A stretch of DNA of 15,806 nucleotides from contig URNP01000031.1 of the NCBI GenBank assembly GCA_900549225.1, positions 1 to 15,806 of the forward strand, written 5' to 3'. Source of the stretch: an uncultured Eubacteriales bacterium (GTDB taxonomy: Bacteria; Bacillota; Clostridia; Christensenellales; CAG-917). Positions 1-7,956 of this stretch are shown in pieces. Within the stretch, counting starts at the first letter, position 1, and each line of letters opens with the position of its first letter. The notes under the pieces are model-generated. The model searched no databases and was not told the DNA's origin. It saw nothing but the letters and a program-made list of their open reading frames with translations. Made by a program: the position numbers and the translations under genes.

Positions 1-453
1 TACGCCCTCGGTGGTCTCGGTGGGTTGAGTGGTGATGACGCCCTCGTTCCATACATGCTCCGCTTCGTCTTTTTTCAAGTCGGTATGCGCGCATGTTGCG
101 GGATGCCAGTGCGTTTGTTCGTCGAACTTCCAGTTGCCCATATCAAACGTGTGTTCGAGTTTGGGAACGGATTCCGTTTTTTGATATCCACACACCGTAC
201 AAGTGAGAGTTTTCACACCCTCAGCGGCTTCCGTGGGTTGAGTGGTGACAACGCCTGCATCGAAAGTATGATCTGCTTTGTCCGCCACGTCCGAGTGTTT
301 TTTAGTCATACATTCGTGCCAGTGGCTTGTTTCGTCATACTCCCACTTGCTTGAAAAATCGTGCTTTTTGCTGTTGCAAGCAGTGAGAATCGCAAGTGAC
401 AAGACGAGCACCATTGCGATTGCCAAAATCGCGATAAATGTTTTTCTTTTCAT
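1..453 (-). CDS. Partial lipoprotein with His/Cys-containing repeats, cut by left window edge
   Basis: The reading frame runs from an ATG at 453 to the window edge (151 codons, no stop seen), so the C terminus is missing. Residues 1-26 are a lipoprotein signal peptide: MKRK, a hydrophobic stretch, then lipobox L-T-A-C with the lipidated Cys at 26. The mature part starts a roughly 60-residue repeat. Unit one has an SHWHEC motif, then HTFDAGVVTTQPTEAAEG and TCTVCGYQ (a CxxC). Unit two repeats it as THWHPATC, HVWNEGVITTQPTETTEG and continues past the edge. Repeats of this style are common in secreted and surface proteins of Clostridia, and their function is unknown to me. An AAAAGGAG ribosome binding site 6 nt upstream fixes the start. 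The gene lies downstream of, and on the same strand as, the large surface protein. It is separated from it by a terminator-like hairpin. Confidence 0.8.
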   Translation of the reverse strand, partial: MKRKTFIAILAIAMVLVLSLAILTACNSKKHDFSSKWEYDETSHWHECMTKKHSDVADKADHTFDAGVVTTQPTEAAEGVKTLTCTVCGYQKTESVPKLEHTFDMGNWKFDEQTHWHPATCAHTDLKKDEAEHVWNEGVITTQPTETTEGV

Positions 454-564
454 GGTTTTCTCCTTTTGATTAGATTGTTTTTGATTCATATATTTCAAAT
501 CGCGTTTGGGATTGGCGATGTGAAATCAATTTTGCATTATTGCAAAATGCGTACTTTTCAAGGC

Positions 565-593
565 AAAATACGGCACATAAAGTGCCGATTTTG
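565..593 (-). terminator. Hairpin after the surface-protein gene
   Basis: CGGCAC (571-576) pairs with GTGCCG (582-587) around a 5-nt loop. With one bulged base the stem extends through the flanking CAAAAT/ATTTTG. It begins just after the TGA at 594-596 and has a short T-rich 3' side on the minus strand, so it is a plausible though weak intrinsic terminator. The T-rich flanks on both sides would let it act in both directions. Confidence 0.5.
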
Positions 594-3500
594 TCAGTCT
601 TTATTCTTTTTGCTCTTGTTCTTCAACTCCTCGCACTTGCTCTTTAATGCCTCGCCCATGCGCTTGAAAGCCTCGCCGAGGTCTTTGAAGTTCTTTTTCT
701 TGACTACAAACCAGAAGATTGCAAATCCGCCGATTCCGGCAAACAGCAACGTTCCGATTACGATACCTGCAATCTGTCCGCCCGAAAGTCCGTCCTTTTT
801 GGCAGGCGGGGTGATTTCGCCCTCGTCCGAAGGCTTATCTGTATATACAGCAGTAAGGGTTTTTCCTTCCGATACTGTAAATTTATAACTCTTTTCGGTG
901 CTGACGATATTTCCGCTTGCGTCTTGCCAGCATTTGAACACTTTGCCTTCTTTATCTTCTGCCGTTACGGTGACTTCATCGCCTTGCTTATACGTTCCGC
1001 CACCCGTTCCGCCTTCGACTTTGATTTCAATCGACGGAGCAGTTCCTTCAACTCTGAAATGCGCTTGGATTTTAACGTTGCTTGCAGGCATTACAAATGT
1101 TGTCGTAGAACTCGTTGTGCTTGCAAACTCAATGGTTACGCCCGCCGTTTCGCAAGTCCATTTGTCAAAGATTTTTCCCTCTATGGTGTTTGCGGTTATG
1201 GTTATGGTTTCACCGGCTTTTGCAGGCGATTTGTCTGTGGTGCCGTCCACCATTTCTATTTCAAACTTTTCAATAGCCTTATAGGTTGCCTTAAAGGTCA
1301 CGTTACCTGCCGGCATATTGAACTTGATTTCCGTTTTGCTGAGGTCAATATCCGTGGTGTCAAGTCCCTCGACTTCCCACTTGTCGAAGTACATATCGGT
1401 TGCAGGTTCGTTTGCTTTTACGGTAACTTCCGCTTGATATTTTGCCATATCAAGAGTTGCCGTTCCGTTTTCGACGGTGACTCTGTAAACAACGTCTTTG
1501 TACGTTGCTTCCATTGTCACGTTGCTTGCAGGCATCCTGAAAGCAACCGTCGATTTTGCCAACTCTTCTTCGGACAAGGTAATTCCCGAAACAACCCACT
1601 TGTCGAACTCTTTTCCCGTTGCAGGAGCGTTTGCCGTCACGGTGACTTCCTCTTGATAAATTGCAGTTGTCGCGCTCGACGTTCCGCCTGTCACCGTTAT
1701 GTTGTAATCAATATCCTTAAACGAAGCGGTCAACACAACGTCATTTTCGGGCATAGTGAACGTGATTTCTTGTTGTGTAAGTTGCGCCGTGTTCAAAACT
1801 ACCCCCGTAAACGACCAACTTTCAAACGTTTTGCCTTTCGGCACTGTCACTTTTACGGTTACAATTGTTCCGGCAGCATATTTTCCGCCGCCTGTTCCGC
1901 CTACAACCGTAACGGAATTCAAAGCGACTTTCACTTCGGCATAAGCACTTGCTTCGGTGGTAGCGGTTGCTTTATAGCGAACGTAATACGTTCCTTCGGC
2001 AAGTCCGGTTGTTTCGCCGTCCGTACAAGGTTTAGGTGAAGTGAACGCCGTATCGGTGGAATATTCCATATCGGCGGTCGTGCCCGTAATCTTGCCGTCC
2101 TTTGCGCCGTCAGCCGACGGAGCAACGCCTTCAAGCCCCGTAGGCGGAGTTTTTGTGCCTTTGACTATTTCAAATTCGACGATGACGGGTTTTGTTATGT
2201 TATAGTTGCCTATTCCGTTGTCTTCGACAGTCAAAGTTGCCTTGCCGACGTCCTTGTTGTTTGACAACACGCCCCTGTATTCCGAGCGAGGCAACTCAAC
2301 GTTGCCGGTGGGCGTTATGCGATACACCTTATATTCGGGTTCGATTGTATATCCCGTACATTCATACGTTGTTTTGGTGAGAGTAACCTCTATGGTGACG
2401 TCCTGCCTCTTTATTGTCCAATGAATTTTTTTCGGTTCGGTAGTTCCGTCCGACCACTTATACCCTTTTTTCAGCGTCACAACTGCCGTGTATTCACCGG
2501 CAAAGGTATTATTGTTGTTGCTGACGGTGTAGCCTTCGCCGTCCGAAAGCAACACTTTTGCCGAGCCGTCATAATCGAACTGCGTGTCGGGAGGTACGGG
2601 CACGTCTATCGCCTCGCCCGATACGATGCTGAAATCAACCTTGTTTTTGTTGGGGTCTATGGTGATGTCGTACTCGCCCGTGAAAAGATACTGTTCGGGG
2701 ATTTCGATGTATGCGCGCACAGTCTCCACGCTTTGAGGCGTGCCGCTGATTGCAATGGTAAGGCTTGTTGCGCCTGTTTCGACTTTGGTTTTGATTTTTG
2801 CAACCAACCCCGAAGGCATATTCTTAAACCAAGAGGTTACGTCGGTGTTTTGTGCGATTTCGGTAAAGGTGTCCCCTGCCAACGTGACGGTAAACTCGCT
2901 CTCCTCGATGGCATAATCTTTCATACCTTCTACCTTAACGGCGCTCGTCGTTGCCGTGCCTGATCCCGCGCCGTACACAAACCGTAATATCTTCAAATCA
3001 ACGCCAGACTCAGCATCATAATAGTAAGCGTCGCTGTCATTGAGTGACTGCTCACCTTTCGTTCCGTATTCGGCTTTTGTCCCCGCTCCGAGTTTTACGT
3101 TGTAAATATAATAGAACTTATAACTGGACGCATTTATGGTAACACTTCCGCCTTTGCTAAGTTCAAAAGTGCTAAGGTAAGCGTTAAGAACGGAGTCATC
3201 ATTATAGTTCGGATTTATCAATCGCACGACGGACGCCCCTTTTATAAACACCAGATTCGTCTGCTCACCGTTTCCCGAAATGCATGAGCGAGATTCGATA
3301 TAAACGTCGCTGTCAAATATGCTCAACTCGGCATTATAAATCTTAATACCCGCTATTCCCCCTTGGTTACGAACGCTTTTAAATCCTAAAGTAGAGATAT
3401 ATATCTTGCTTTTTTCTATCGTTACGCCCTTAAACGTTGTTGCTGAAGGGGTTGCATTACTTACGGCAATGCCTTGCTCGGCGTCAACTATGCTTATGTC

Positions 3501-4364
3501 GGCGTTCTTTATCACGCAATCGTAATAAGATTCTATTCCCACGCCTTCGCCCGGCATTTTTATAGTGAGTTTTGCTCCGGATATTTCTATTTTTCCGCCG
3601 CCTTTCTCCTTGTCATTTTCCGCATAAACGCCCTTGGCTTCTTGCGGTCGCGCAAAATCCACCGGGCAAGTATGTTCTATATTTTTTGTGCCTGTTCCCG
3701 AAAGTTTAATATCGCCGTTTTCAGAATAAATTCCGTATACAACCTTATCAGGGAAGCTAAAGTTGGTGTTTTTATACTTGCTGCGGCATTTGACATCCAA
3801 GTTTGCTTTTTCGGCAACGGTGATATTGCCGGTGGCAAACATACCGCAAGAAAAACCGTTTGAAGTCAAATTGACGTTAACGTTTATCTCTCCGTTGACT
3901 GTCAGGTTTTTGGCGTATAAGCCGTAAAGTGCTTTGCCGTATTCGGTGGTGATTTCGTCACCCGCACCGCTGATATCCAAGTTGATATTGAGCGTTCCAT
4001 TGCCCGTAACGGTAAGATTGCCTGCGGCATACACGCCGTATTGATTCTCGGTTACGGCGCTGTCGCTCAGCGTTATGGTATTCGTGCTATCGTTTTCAAG
4101 GTTTACCTTAACGTCATCGTCCGCGGTGAACTTGATGACTCCGCCGTTATATCCGTTTAGCATCAGCGTTTTGTCGGTAGCAGAATAAGCATAAGTTCCG
4201 TCAGCGGTTATATCGCCCGTGCCGTCAATTGTAAGTCCTCCTGTCGCTGTGCCTGTGGCATAAGCCGTGCTTGCCGATGAAAACAGCACTACGCCAAACA
4301 CAAGCACAAAGCAAACAACAAGAAGCGTCATCGATAGTCTTGTTTTTGTCAATGTTTGTTTCAT
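594..4364 (-). CDS. Large membrane-anchored surface protein with beta-helix-like region and five InlB-type repeats
   Basis: This is a 1256-residue surface protein; ligand and function are not known. Residues 1-36 form a signal peptide (basic start, hydrophobic core, cleavage near A-Y-A). Residues about 105-350 carry recurring turns such as YGVYAAGNLTV, YGLYAKNLTV, CGMFATGNITV and YGIYSENGDIKL, suggesting a right-handed beta-helix. About 595-655 and 655-735 look Ig/MBG-like, and 740-815 is a further module (DGKITG, GTYYVRYKAT). Five divergent InlB B-repeat-like units follow (about 816-883, 887-957, 960-1030, 1033-1104, 1112-1176), most with FDKW and F.MPASNV signatures. Residues 1197-1221 are a membrane helix, followed by a Lys-rich 35-residue tail and no LPXTG motif. 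I chose the ATG at 4364 because AGGAAGGAAC lies just before it. An in-frame ATG at 4484 has no ribosome site or signal peptide. Internal Cys residues are few. Confidence 0.88.
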   Translation of the reverse strand: MKQTLTKTRLSMTLLVVCFVLVFGVVLFSSASTAYATGTATGGLTIDGTGDITADGTYAYSATDKTLMLNGYNGGVIKFTADDDVKVNLENDSTNTITLSDSAVTENQYGVYAAGNLTVTGNGTLNINLDISGAGDEITTEYGKALYGLYAKNLTVNGEINVNVNLTSNGFSCGMFATGNITVAEKANLDVKCRSKYKNTNFSFPDKVVYGIYSENGDIKLSGTGTKNIEHTCPVDFARPQEAKGVYAENDKEKGGGKIEISGAKLTIKMPGEGVGIESYYDCVIKNADISIVDAEQGIAVSNATPSATTFKGVTIEKSKIYISTLGFKSVRNQGGIAGIKIYNAELSIFDSDVYIESRSCISGNGEQTNLVFIKGASVVRLINPNYNDDSVLNAYLSTFELSKGGSVTINASSYKFYYIYNVKLGAGTKAEYGTKGEQSLNDSDAYYYDAESGVDLKILRFVYGAGSGTATTSAVKVEGMKDYAIEESEFTVTLAGDTFTEIAQNTDVTSWFKNMPSGLVAKIKTKVETGATSLTIAISGTPQSVETVRAYIEIPEQYLFTGEYDITIDPNKNKVDFSIVSGEAIDVPVPPDTQFDYDGSAKVLLSDGEGYTVSNNNNTFAGEYTAVVTLKKGYKWSDGTTEPKKIHWTIKRQDVTIEVTLTKTTYECTGYTIEPEYKVYRITPTGNVELPRSEYRGVLSNNKDVGKATLTVEDNGIGNYNITKPVIVEFEIVKGTKTPPTGLEGVAPSADGAKDGKITGTTADMEYSTDTAFTSPKPCTDGETTGLAEGTYYVRYKATATTEASAYAEVKVALNSVTVVGGTGGGKYAAGTIVTVKVTVPKGKTFESWSFTGVVLNTAQLTQQEITFTMPENDVVLTASFKDIDYNITVTGGTSSATTAIYQEEVTVTANAPATGKEFDKWVVSGITLSEEELAKSTVAFRMPASNVTMEATYKDVVYRVTVENGTATLDMAKYQAEVTVKANEPATDMYFDKWEVEGLDTTDIDLSKTEIKFNMPAGNVTFKATYKAIEKFEIEMVDGTTDKSPAKAGETITITANTIEGKIFDKWTCETAGVTIEFASTTSSTTTFVMPASNVKIQAHFRVEGTAPSIEIKVEGGTGGGTYKQGDEVTVTAEDKEGKVFKCWQDASGNIVSTEKSYKFTVSEGKTLTAVYTDKPSDEGEITPPAKKDGLSGGQIAGIVIGTLLFAGIGGFAIFWFVVKKKNFKDLGEAFKRMGEALKSKCEELKNKSKKNKD

Positions 4365-4394
4365 ATTAAGTTCCTTCCTTTTGATGTCGTTTTC

Positions 4395-4409
4395 GGGCGA
4401 GGTTCGCCC
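4395..4409 (-). promoter_or_regulatory. GC hairpin in the 5' leader of the surface-protein gene
   Basis: GGGCGA and TCGCCC form a 6-bp stem with a 3-nt loop inside otherwise AT-rich DNA. It lies about 30 bp upstream of the surface-protein start codon and would fall in that gene's mRNA leader. A role in mRNA stability or translation is only inference. Confidence 0.3.
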
Positions 4410-4441
4410 TCGATTTGCCGAGAAATTTTTGTTATCGATTC

Positions 4442-4470
4442 TTGAAAATCTCTCATTGCTATGGTATAGT
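4442..4470 (+). promoter_or_regulatory. Sigma-A-type promoter for the solute-binding protein unit
   Basis: TTGAAA (4442-4447), a 17-bp spacer and TATAGT (4465-4470) are near consensus, with a TG one base before the -10 (extended -10). It points toward the solute-binding protein gene. Transcription would start near 4477, giving an mRNA leader of roughly 197 nt before the ATG at 4674. I saw no equally good minus-strand promoter for the divergent surface-protein gene. Confidence 0.6.
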
Positions 4471-4492
4471 GATTTATACAACAAAGTATTAA

Positions 4493-4514
4493 GATATATT
4501 TCCTAAAATATATC
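4493..4514. promoter_or_regulatory. 22-bp AT-rich inverted repeat, operator-like
   Basis: GATATATTT and AAATATATC are perfect 9-bp inverted arms around CCTA. The element sits about 17-38 nt after the predicted plus-strand start site, in the divergent region between two genes. Position and symmetry fit a dimeric repressor site. An AT-rich RNA hairpin is the alternative. Confidence 0.4.
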
Positions 4515-4561
4515 GACACTATATCATCATCAAAAGTATATGGCTCGAAGTGCCGCTTGTC

Positions 4562-4627
4562 CCCTACCCAAACCCCCAAAAGGTAGGGAAAATTCAAAAA
4601 AAGTTTGGTTTTTTTCAAATTTTTTTT
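4562..4627 (+). promoter_or_regulatory. Paired leader hairpins with terminator-like second stem
   Basis: CCCTACC (4562-4568) pairs with GGTAGGG (4582-4588). Directly after it, an A/T stem (4589-4602 with 4609-4623, about 13 pairs with one mismatch and one bulge, loop GTTTGG) ends in a run of T. The second stem resembles an AT-rich intrinsic terminator inside the leader of the solute-binding protein gene. It could be an attenuator, or a leftover terminator for upstream transcripts. I do not recognise a known riboswitch class. Confidence 0.4.
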
Positions 4628-4640
4628 GGCGAACACTCTC

Positions 4641-4656
4641 TGCGGATTGCTCCGCA
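4641..4656 (+). promoter_or_regulatory. Hairpin directly upstream of the SBP ribosome binding site
   Basis: TGCGGA (4641-4646) and TCCGCA (4651-4656) form a 6-bp stem with loop TTGC, 4 nt before the AAGGA (4661-4665) of the downstream gene. A stem this close to the Shine-Dalgarno sequence could affect translation initiation. That role is inference. Confidence 0.35.
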
Positions 4657-4673
4657 CAACAAGGAATATCTAT

Positions 4674-6002
4674 ATGAAAAAAACTTTGCCTATCATAGTT
4701 TTTGTTTGTATGCTTGCGCTTTTGCTTTTCGGGTGCGATAAGCAAGAAACGCTGCTCGACCCTCAAAAACCCGTCACTCTCACGATGTGGCACGTCTACG
4801 GCGAGCAAGCGGATTCTCCCATGAACAGATACGTCGAGGATTTTAACCGCACCGTCGGCAAGGAAAACGGCATCATAATCAACGTTACGCTCATGTCCAA
4901 CGCCTCGCAAATCGGGCAAAAACTCGTCAATGCTCAAAACGGAGTCGCAGGCGTACCGGCGATGCCGGACCTGTTCTTCTGCCACAACTCAAACGCGCAA
5001 GAACTTGGCGCAGAAAAACTTCTCAACTGGCAGGACTTCTTTTCGGCAAGCGAACTTTCGGATTTCATTGGCGAATTTGTATCCGACGGCATGGTTGACA
5101 ACTCGCTCTCGGTGCTTCCCGTGTCAAAGTCCACCCACCTGCTCTTTTTGGCAGGCGGTGCGTTCGACAAATTCGCAAAAGAACAAAACGTGACCTACGC
5201 CAACCTCGCAACATGGGACGGTTTCTTCTCCGTTGCCGAAAAATATTACAACTATTCCGGCGGAAAGCCATTCTGCGCCCTCGACTATCTCATGCGCTCC
5301 GTCGAACTTGACGCAATAAGCCACGGCGCAGTCGATTTCTACCAAAACGACTGGTACAAGCAAAACGTCGCCTTGATTTCCTCCTACAAAAAGTTTGCCT
5401 CGGCAATCGCCAAAGGGCATATCGTCGTGTCCGATCTGTATTCAAACACTCAGGTTATGACGGGACAAACCATCGCAGGCATATCATCCTCCGCCGCCGT
5501 GCTCTACTACAACGACACAATCACCTACCCCGACAACACCCAAGAGCCGACCAACCTCAAAGTTCTGCCCGTGCCCGCTTCAAGCGGCAAAAAGTATGCA
5601 ACGCAAGCAGGCGTAGGGCTTTGCGCCTACAAGACCACGCCTCAAAAAGCCGAGGCTGCCGCCGTCTTTGCAAAATGGTTCACCGAGGAAAAACGAAACC
5701 TCGACTTCGTTGCACAAACAGGGTATATGCCCGTCAAAACCGGTGCGTTCGGCAAGTTGGACGCCTACACTTTCAAGACGGAGGCTTTCAGAAACACCTA
5801 CGCCGCCTTGAAATCCACCATGGACTCCTGCACGTTCCTCTCCGAGCCGTCGATAGCAGGCTACTTCCCCAACACCTACGCGCTCTATTCCAAAATTCGC
5901 AAACTGCAAAAGGAACTGACCTCGATGTACGCAAGCGGCAAAACCTATGAGGAAATCACCGACCAACTCGTTGACGTGTTCCTCACAATCCCCGCCGCTT
6001 AA
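4674..6002 (+). CDS. ABC-type sugar solute-binding lipoprotein (family 1)
   Basis: This 442-residue extracytoplasmic solute-binding protein is of the SBP_bac_1 type, which captures sugars or oligosaccharides for ABC importers. Residues 1-21 are a lipoprotein signal with lipobox L-F-G-C (Cys21). The mature domain opens with the family pattern of an early strand plus tryptophan (VTLTMWHVYGEQ) and an MPDLFF strand near residue 100. The C-terminal lobe has the usual AAAVFAKWFTEE and GYMPVKTGAF segments (about 340-370). Length fits the family. The ATG at 4674 has AAGGA 8 nt upstream; extending to 4605 would place A/T-rich leader before the signal peptide. No permease or ATPase gene is adjacent. 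The next gene, 95 bp on, is a membrane LuxR-type regulator, so a ligand-presenting role for sensing is plausible. The exact substrate is unknown. Confidence 0.9.
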   Translation: MKKTLPIIVFVCMLALLLFGCDKQETLLDPQKPVTLTMWHVYGEQADSPMNRYVEDFNRTVGKENGIIINVTLMSNASQIGQKLVNAQNGVAGVPAMPDLFFCHNSNAQELGAEKLLNWQDFFSASELSDFIGEFVSDGMVDNSLSVLPVSKSTHLLFLAGGAFDKFAKEQNVTYANLATWDGFFSVAEKYYNYSGGKPFCALDYLMRSVELDAISHGAVDFYQNDWYKQNVALISSYKKFASAIAKGHIVVSDLYSNTQVMTGQTIAGISSSAAVLYYNDTITYPDNTQEPTNLKVLPVPASSGKKYATQAGVGLCAYKTTPQKAEAAAVFAKWFTEEKRNLDFVAQTGYMPVKTGAFGKLDAYTFKTEAFRNTYAALKSTMDSCTFLSEPSIAGYFPNTYALYSKIRKLQKELTSMYASGKTYEEITDQLVDVFLTIPAA

Positions 6003-6030
6003 TCGCCGCACAAAAACGACAGAAAACATC

Positions 6031-6055
6031 AAAAACACGCAATAAACGCGTTTTT
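6031..6055 (+). terminator. Weak hairpin plus T-run between SBP and regulator
   Basis: AAAAAC and GTTTTT flank an imperfect GC core and a loop of about 7 nt, ending in five T. The stem is broken by a bulge, so it is at most a partial terminator that would lower expression of the downstream regulator relative to the binding protein. Confidence 0.25.
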
Positions 6056-6097
6056 GTCTTGAAATCGACGCTATTCGTCACAAATCGACAGGAATAT

Positions 6098-7711
6098 ATG
6101 AACACTCCAAAACTCATAAAACCAAAAAAATCATCCATGAAGCACAAGTTGTTCTGGTACATGCTTGCGCTTGCGATTATCGTTTTGTCGTTTTTGGGGT
6201 GCGGTCTGTTCTTCTTCGGACACTTCTCCACCGCAAAGGAAAGCGTCGAAAACACTCTTGCATTCCAAATGCGCACTTACGAGCGGCAAGTGTCCAAGTA
6301 TTTTGAGGATATGACGAGAATGGGCAACTCGCTCTCCTACTCCGTTGCCCAGAAAACCGACGAATATCTCGCATCCGAGGGCATTGAGTTTGACGCCTTG
6401 AACGACGATTCGACGCGCATTGCCGCTCTTCAAAATATACTGTTTGACAAACTTGGCATAGAGTTGATGAAAACCGACTGTTCAGGCGCGTTTTTGATAC
6501 TCGATGCCACCGTCAACACACATATCGACGGCGCAAAATACTCCAAAACAGGGCTGTATTTCCAGCGCGCTTCCCTCGACGAAACCGACGAAACGTTGCT
6601 CCTCTACCGCGGTATTTCGGACATAGGGCGCAATCGCGACGTCATGCCTCACCGTCAGTGGCGACTTGAATTTAATCTTGCCAACTTGCCCGACGGCGAC
6701 AAGGTGCTTGCCCTGTTCGAATCCCCCGAAAGAACGCCACGTCTGACGCAAATTTCAAGGCTTTACGGCACCAGCGAGCGCACGATGAACTTCGTTGTGC
6801 CAATCGTCGGTGACAACAATAAAGTCTACGGCGTGTGCGGCTTTGAAATCTCCGAAAACTACTTCAAAAAGTATTTTGCACAATCGACGCAACTCGAACA
6901 CCTCACCTGCATGCTCTTCCCCAAAAACGGCGGCACGTACAACACCGTCAACGGCTTTTCGGCAGGCGTGTACGGCGGCTACTATCTTCCTCCGCAGGGA
7001 GAACTTACCGTTGAGGATATGGGCGGCGGACTTACCGCTTTGCATTCGCGCGACGGCAATTCCTCTTTCGTTTCCAAGACGCAATTTGCCACTATTTGCG
7101 GCGACGAATACGTGCTTATCGTGTCCTATCCCAAGGAAGAATACGACATTAACGTTGCAAACAACGTCATTTCGGTGGTGCTGCTCGTGCTGCTGCTTGT
7201 CGGCATGACGATTACAGTGTGCGTGTTTTTCAGCAAACGTTTTTTGCGCCCGCTCCTCAAAGGCATCGAACAAATCCACAAACAAGAACACAAGAACGCC
7301 GAGTCGGAATTTGTCGAAATCGACGACCTTTTCGCATTTCTTGCCGAGCAGGATAGAATCAGAGATGAGGAAACCGAAAAACTCCGCACGCAATGCGACG
7401 AACGAGGCTCTTCTCTCGAACAAAAACAAGCGGACATCGACCGCCTTGCCTACTCTCGCAAAAACGAAGTATCCCCCGACGACTACGAGATGTTCAAAGC
7501 GGGACTAAAAACCCTCACCAAGACCGAAAAACAAATCTTCGGCTTATACCTCGAAGGCAAATCCGCAAACGAAATTATGGAAATTTGCCACATACAACAA
7601 GGCACACTCAAGTATCACAACCACAACATTTTAGGCAAACTCGGCGTGTCCTCGCGCAAGCAAATGCTCCGCTATGCAACTCTTCTCAAACAAGAAACTC
7701 AGAGCAAATAA
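6098..7711 (+). CDS. Membrane-spanning sensor regulator with C-terminal LuxR-type HTH
   Basis: This 537-residue one-component regulator appears to sense outside the cell and bind DNA inside. A membrane helix spans about residues 18-41, an extracellular region about 42-352 resembles a Cache-type sensor, and a second helix spans 353-378. A predicted coiled coil (about 412-455, rich in E, Q, R) leads to a LuxR/GerE helix-turn-helix at 470-530 (LTKTEKQIFGLYLEGKSANE, then GTLKYHNHNILGKLGV). The last part matches the recognition-helix pattern of the family. I chose ATG 6098 (AGGA 4 nt upstream) over a TTG at 6059 with no ribosome site; ATG 6137 is possible but poorly served. It follows the binding-protein gene by 95 bp and ends at a good terminator, so the two probably share a transcript. 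It lacks a phosphoacceptor domain. The Cache assignment is by topology only. Confidence 0.82.
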   Translation: MNTPKLIKPKKSSMKHKLFWYMLALAIIVLSFLGCGLFFFGHFSTAKESVENTLAFQMRTYERQVSKYFEDMTRMGNSLSYSVAQKTDEYLASEGIEFDALNDDSTRIAALQNILFDKLGIELMKTDCSGAFLILDATVNTHIDGAKYSKTGLYFQRASLDETDETLLLYRGISDIGRNRDVMPHRQWRLEFNLANLPDGDKVLALFESPERTPRLTQISRLYGTSERTMNFVVPIVGDNNKVYGVCGFEISENYFKKYFAQSTQLEHLTCMLFPKNGGTYNTVNGFSAGVYGGYYLPPQGELTVEDMGGGLTALHSRDGNSSFVSKTQFATICGDEYVLIVSYPKEEYDINVANNVISVVLLVLLLVGMTITVCVFFSKRFLRPLLKGIEQIHKQEHKNAESEFVEIDDLFAFLAEQDRIRDEETEKLRTQCDERGSSLEQKQADIDRLAYSRKNEVSPDDYEMFKAGLKTLTKTEKQIFGLYLEGKSANEIMEICHIQQGTLKYHNHNILGKLGVSSRKQMLRYATLLKQETQSK

Positions 7712-7777
7712 CGTAGTTTTTCGTTAAAATTACACTTCAATTCAAATGCTGCGTCATTTTGCTCACCATCTTGAAAA

Positions 7778-7814
7778 AATACGAACTCAAATAATGGGTT
7801 CGTATTATTTTTTT
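7778..7814 (+). terminator. Intrinsic terminator of the SBP-regulator unit
   Basis: AATACGAAC (7778-7786) and GTTCGTATT (7798-7806) form a 9-bp stem, extendable by a G-T and a C-G pair, with a 7-nt loop. It is followed by A and seven T on the plus strand. It lies 67 bp after the regulator stop codon. Confidence 0.75.
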
Positions 7815-7845
7815 CTTCGAGACTTTTTTGCAACAAAACTACGCG

Positions 7846-7922
7846 TATAAATTCTTTGAATTTATAAAAATCTTATATTGTTGATTTTAAAAAACTATTA
7901 TTTTAATGTTTAGAGAATCAAC
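7846..7922. other. AT-rich noncoding stretch with two inverted repeats
   Basis: TATAAATTC/GAATTTATA (7846-7866, loop TTT) is a perfect 9-bp inverted repeat. Next to it GTTGATT (7880-7886) pairs with AATCAAC (7916-7922), with TTAAAA/TTTTAA nested inside. Both fall within the 476-bp gene-free region between convergent units. I see no open frame with a ribosome site on the plus strand here. Confidence 0.4.
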
Positions 7923-7934
7923 GCTTTGAAAAAC

Positions 7935-7956
7935 AAAAAATCCCGAGAATCTCGGG
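7935..7956 (-). terminator. Minus-strand intrinsic terminator
   Basis: CCCGAG (7942-7947) and CTCGGG (7951-7956) form a GC-rich 6-bp stem with a 3-nt loop. On the minus strand it is followed by A and six T, then G and more T. It lies about 230 bp past the response-regulator stop, so it would end either a long operon tail or a separate small transcript. Confidence 0.65.

Noticed and set aside
924..2039. Long plus-strand open frame (371 codons) opposite the surface-protein gene
   Set aside because: It has no ribosome site, is rich in Cys, Arg and Phe, and is the mirror of repeat-coding DNA. The minus-strand frame has a signal peptide, recognisable repeats and a ribosome site.
4365..4484. N-terminal extension of the surface protein to an ATG at 4484
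   Set aside because: It would add 40 residues before the signal peptide. The only good ribosome site is next to the ATG at 4364.
6755..7429. Minus-strand open frame of 224 codons opposite the membrane regulator
   Set aside because: It shadows a well-supported gene, with a low-quality composition and no ribosome site.
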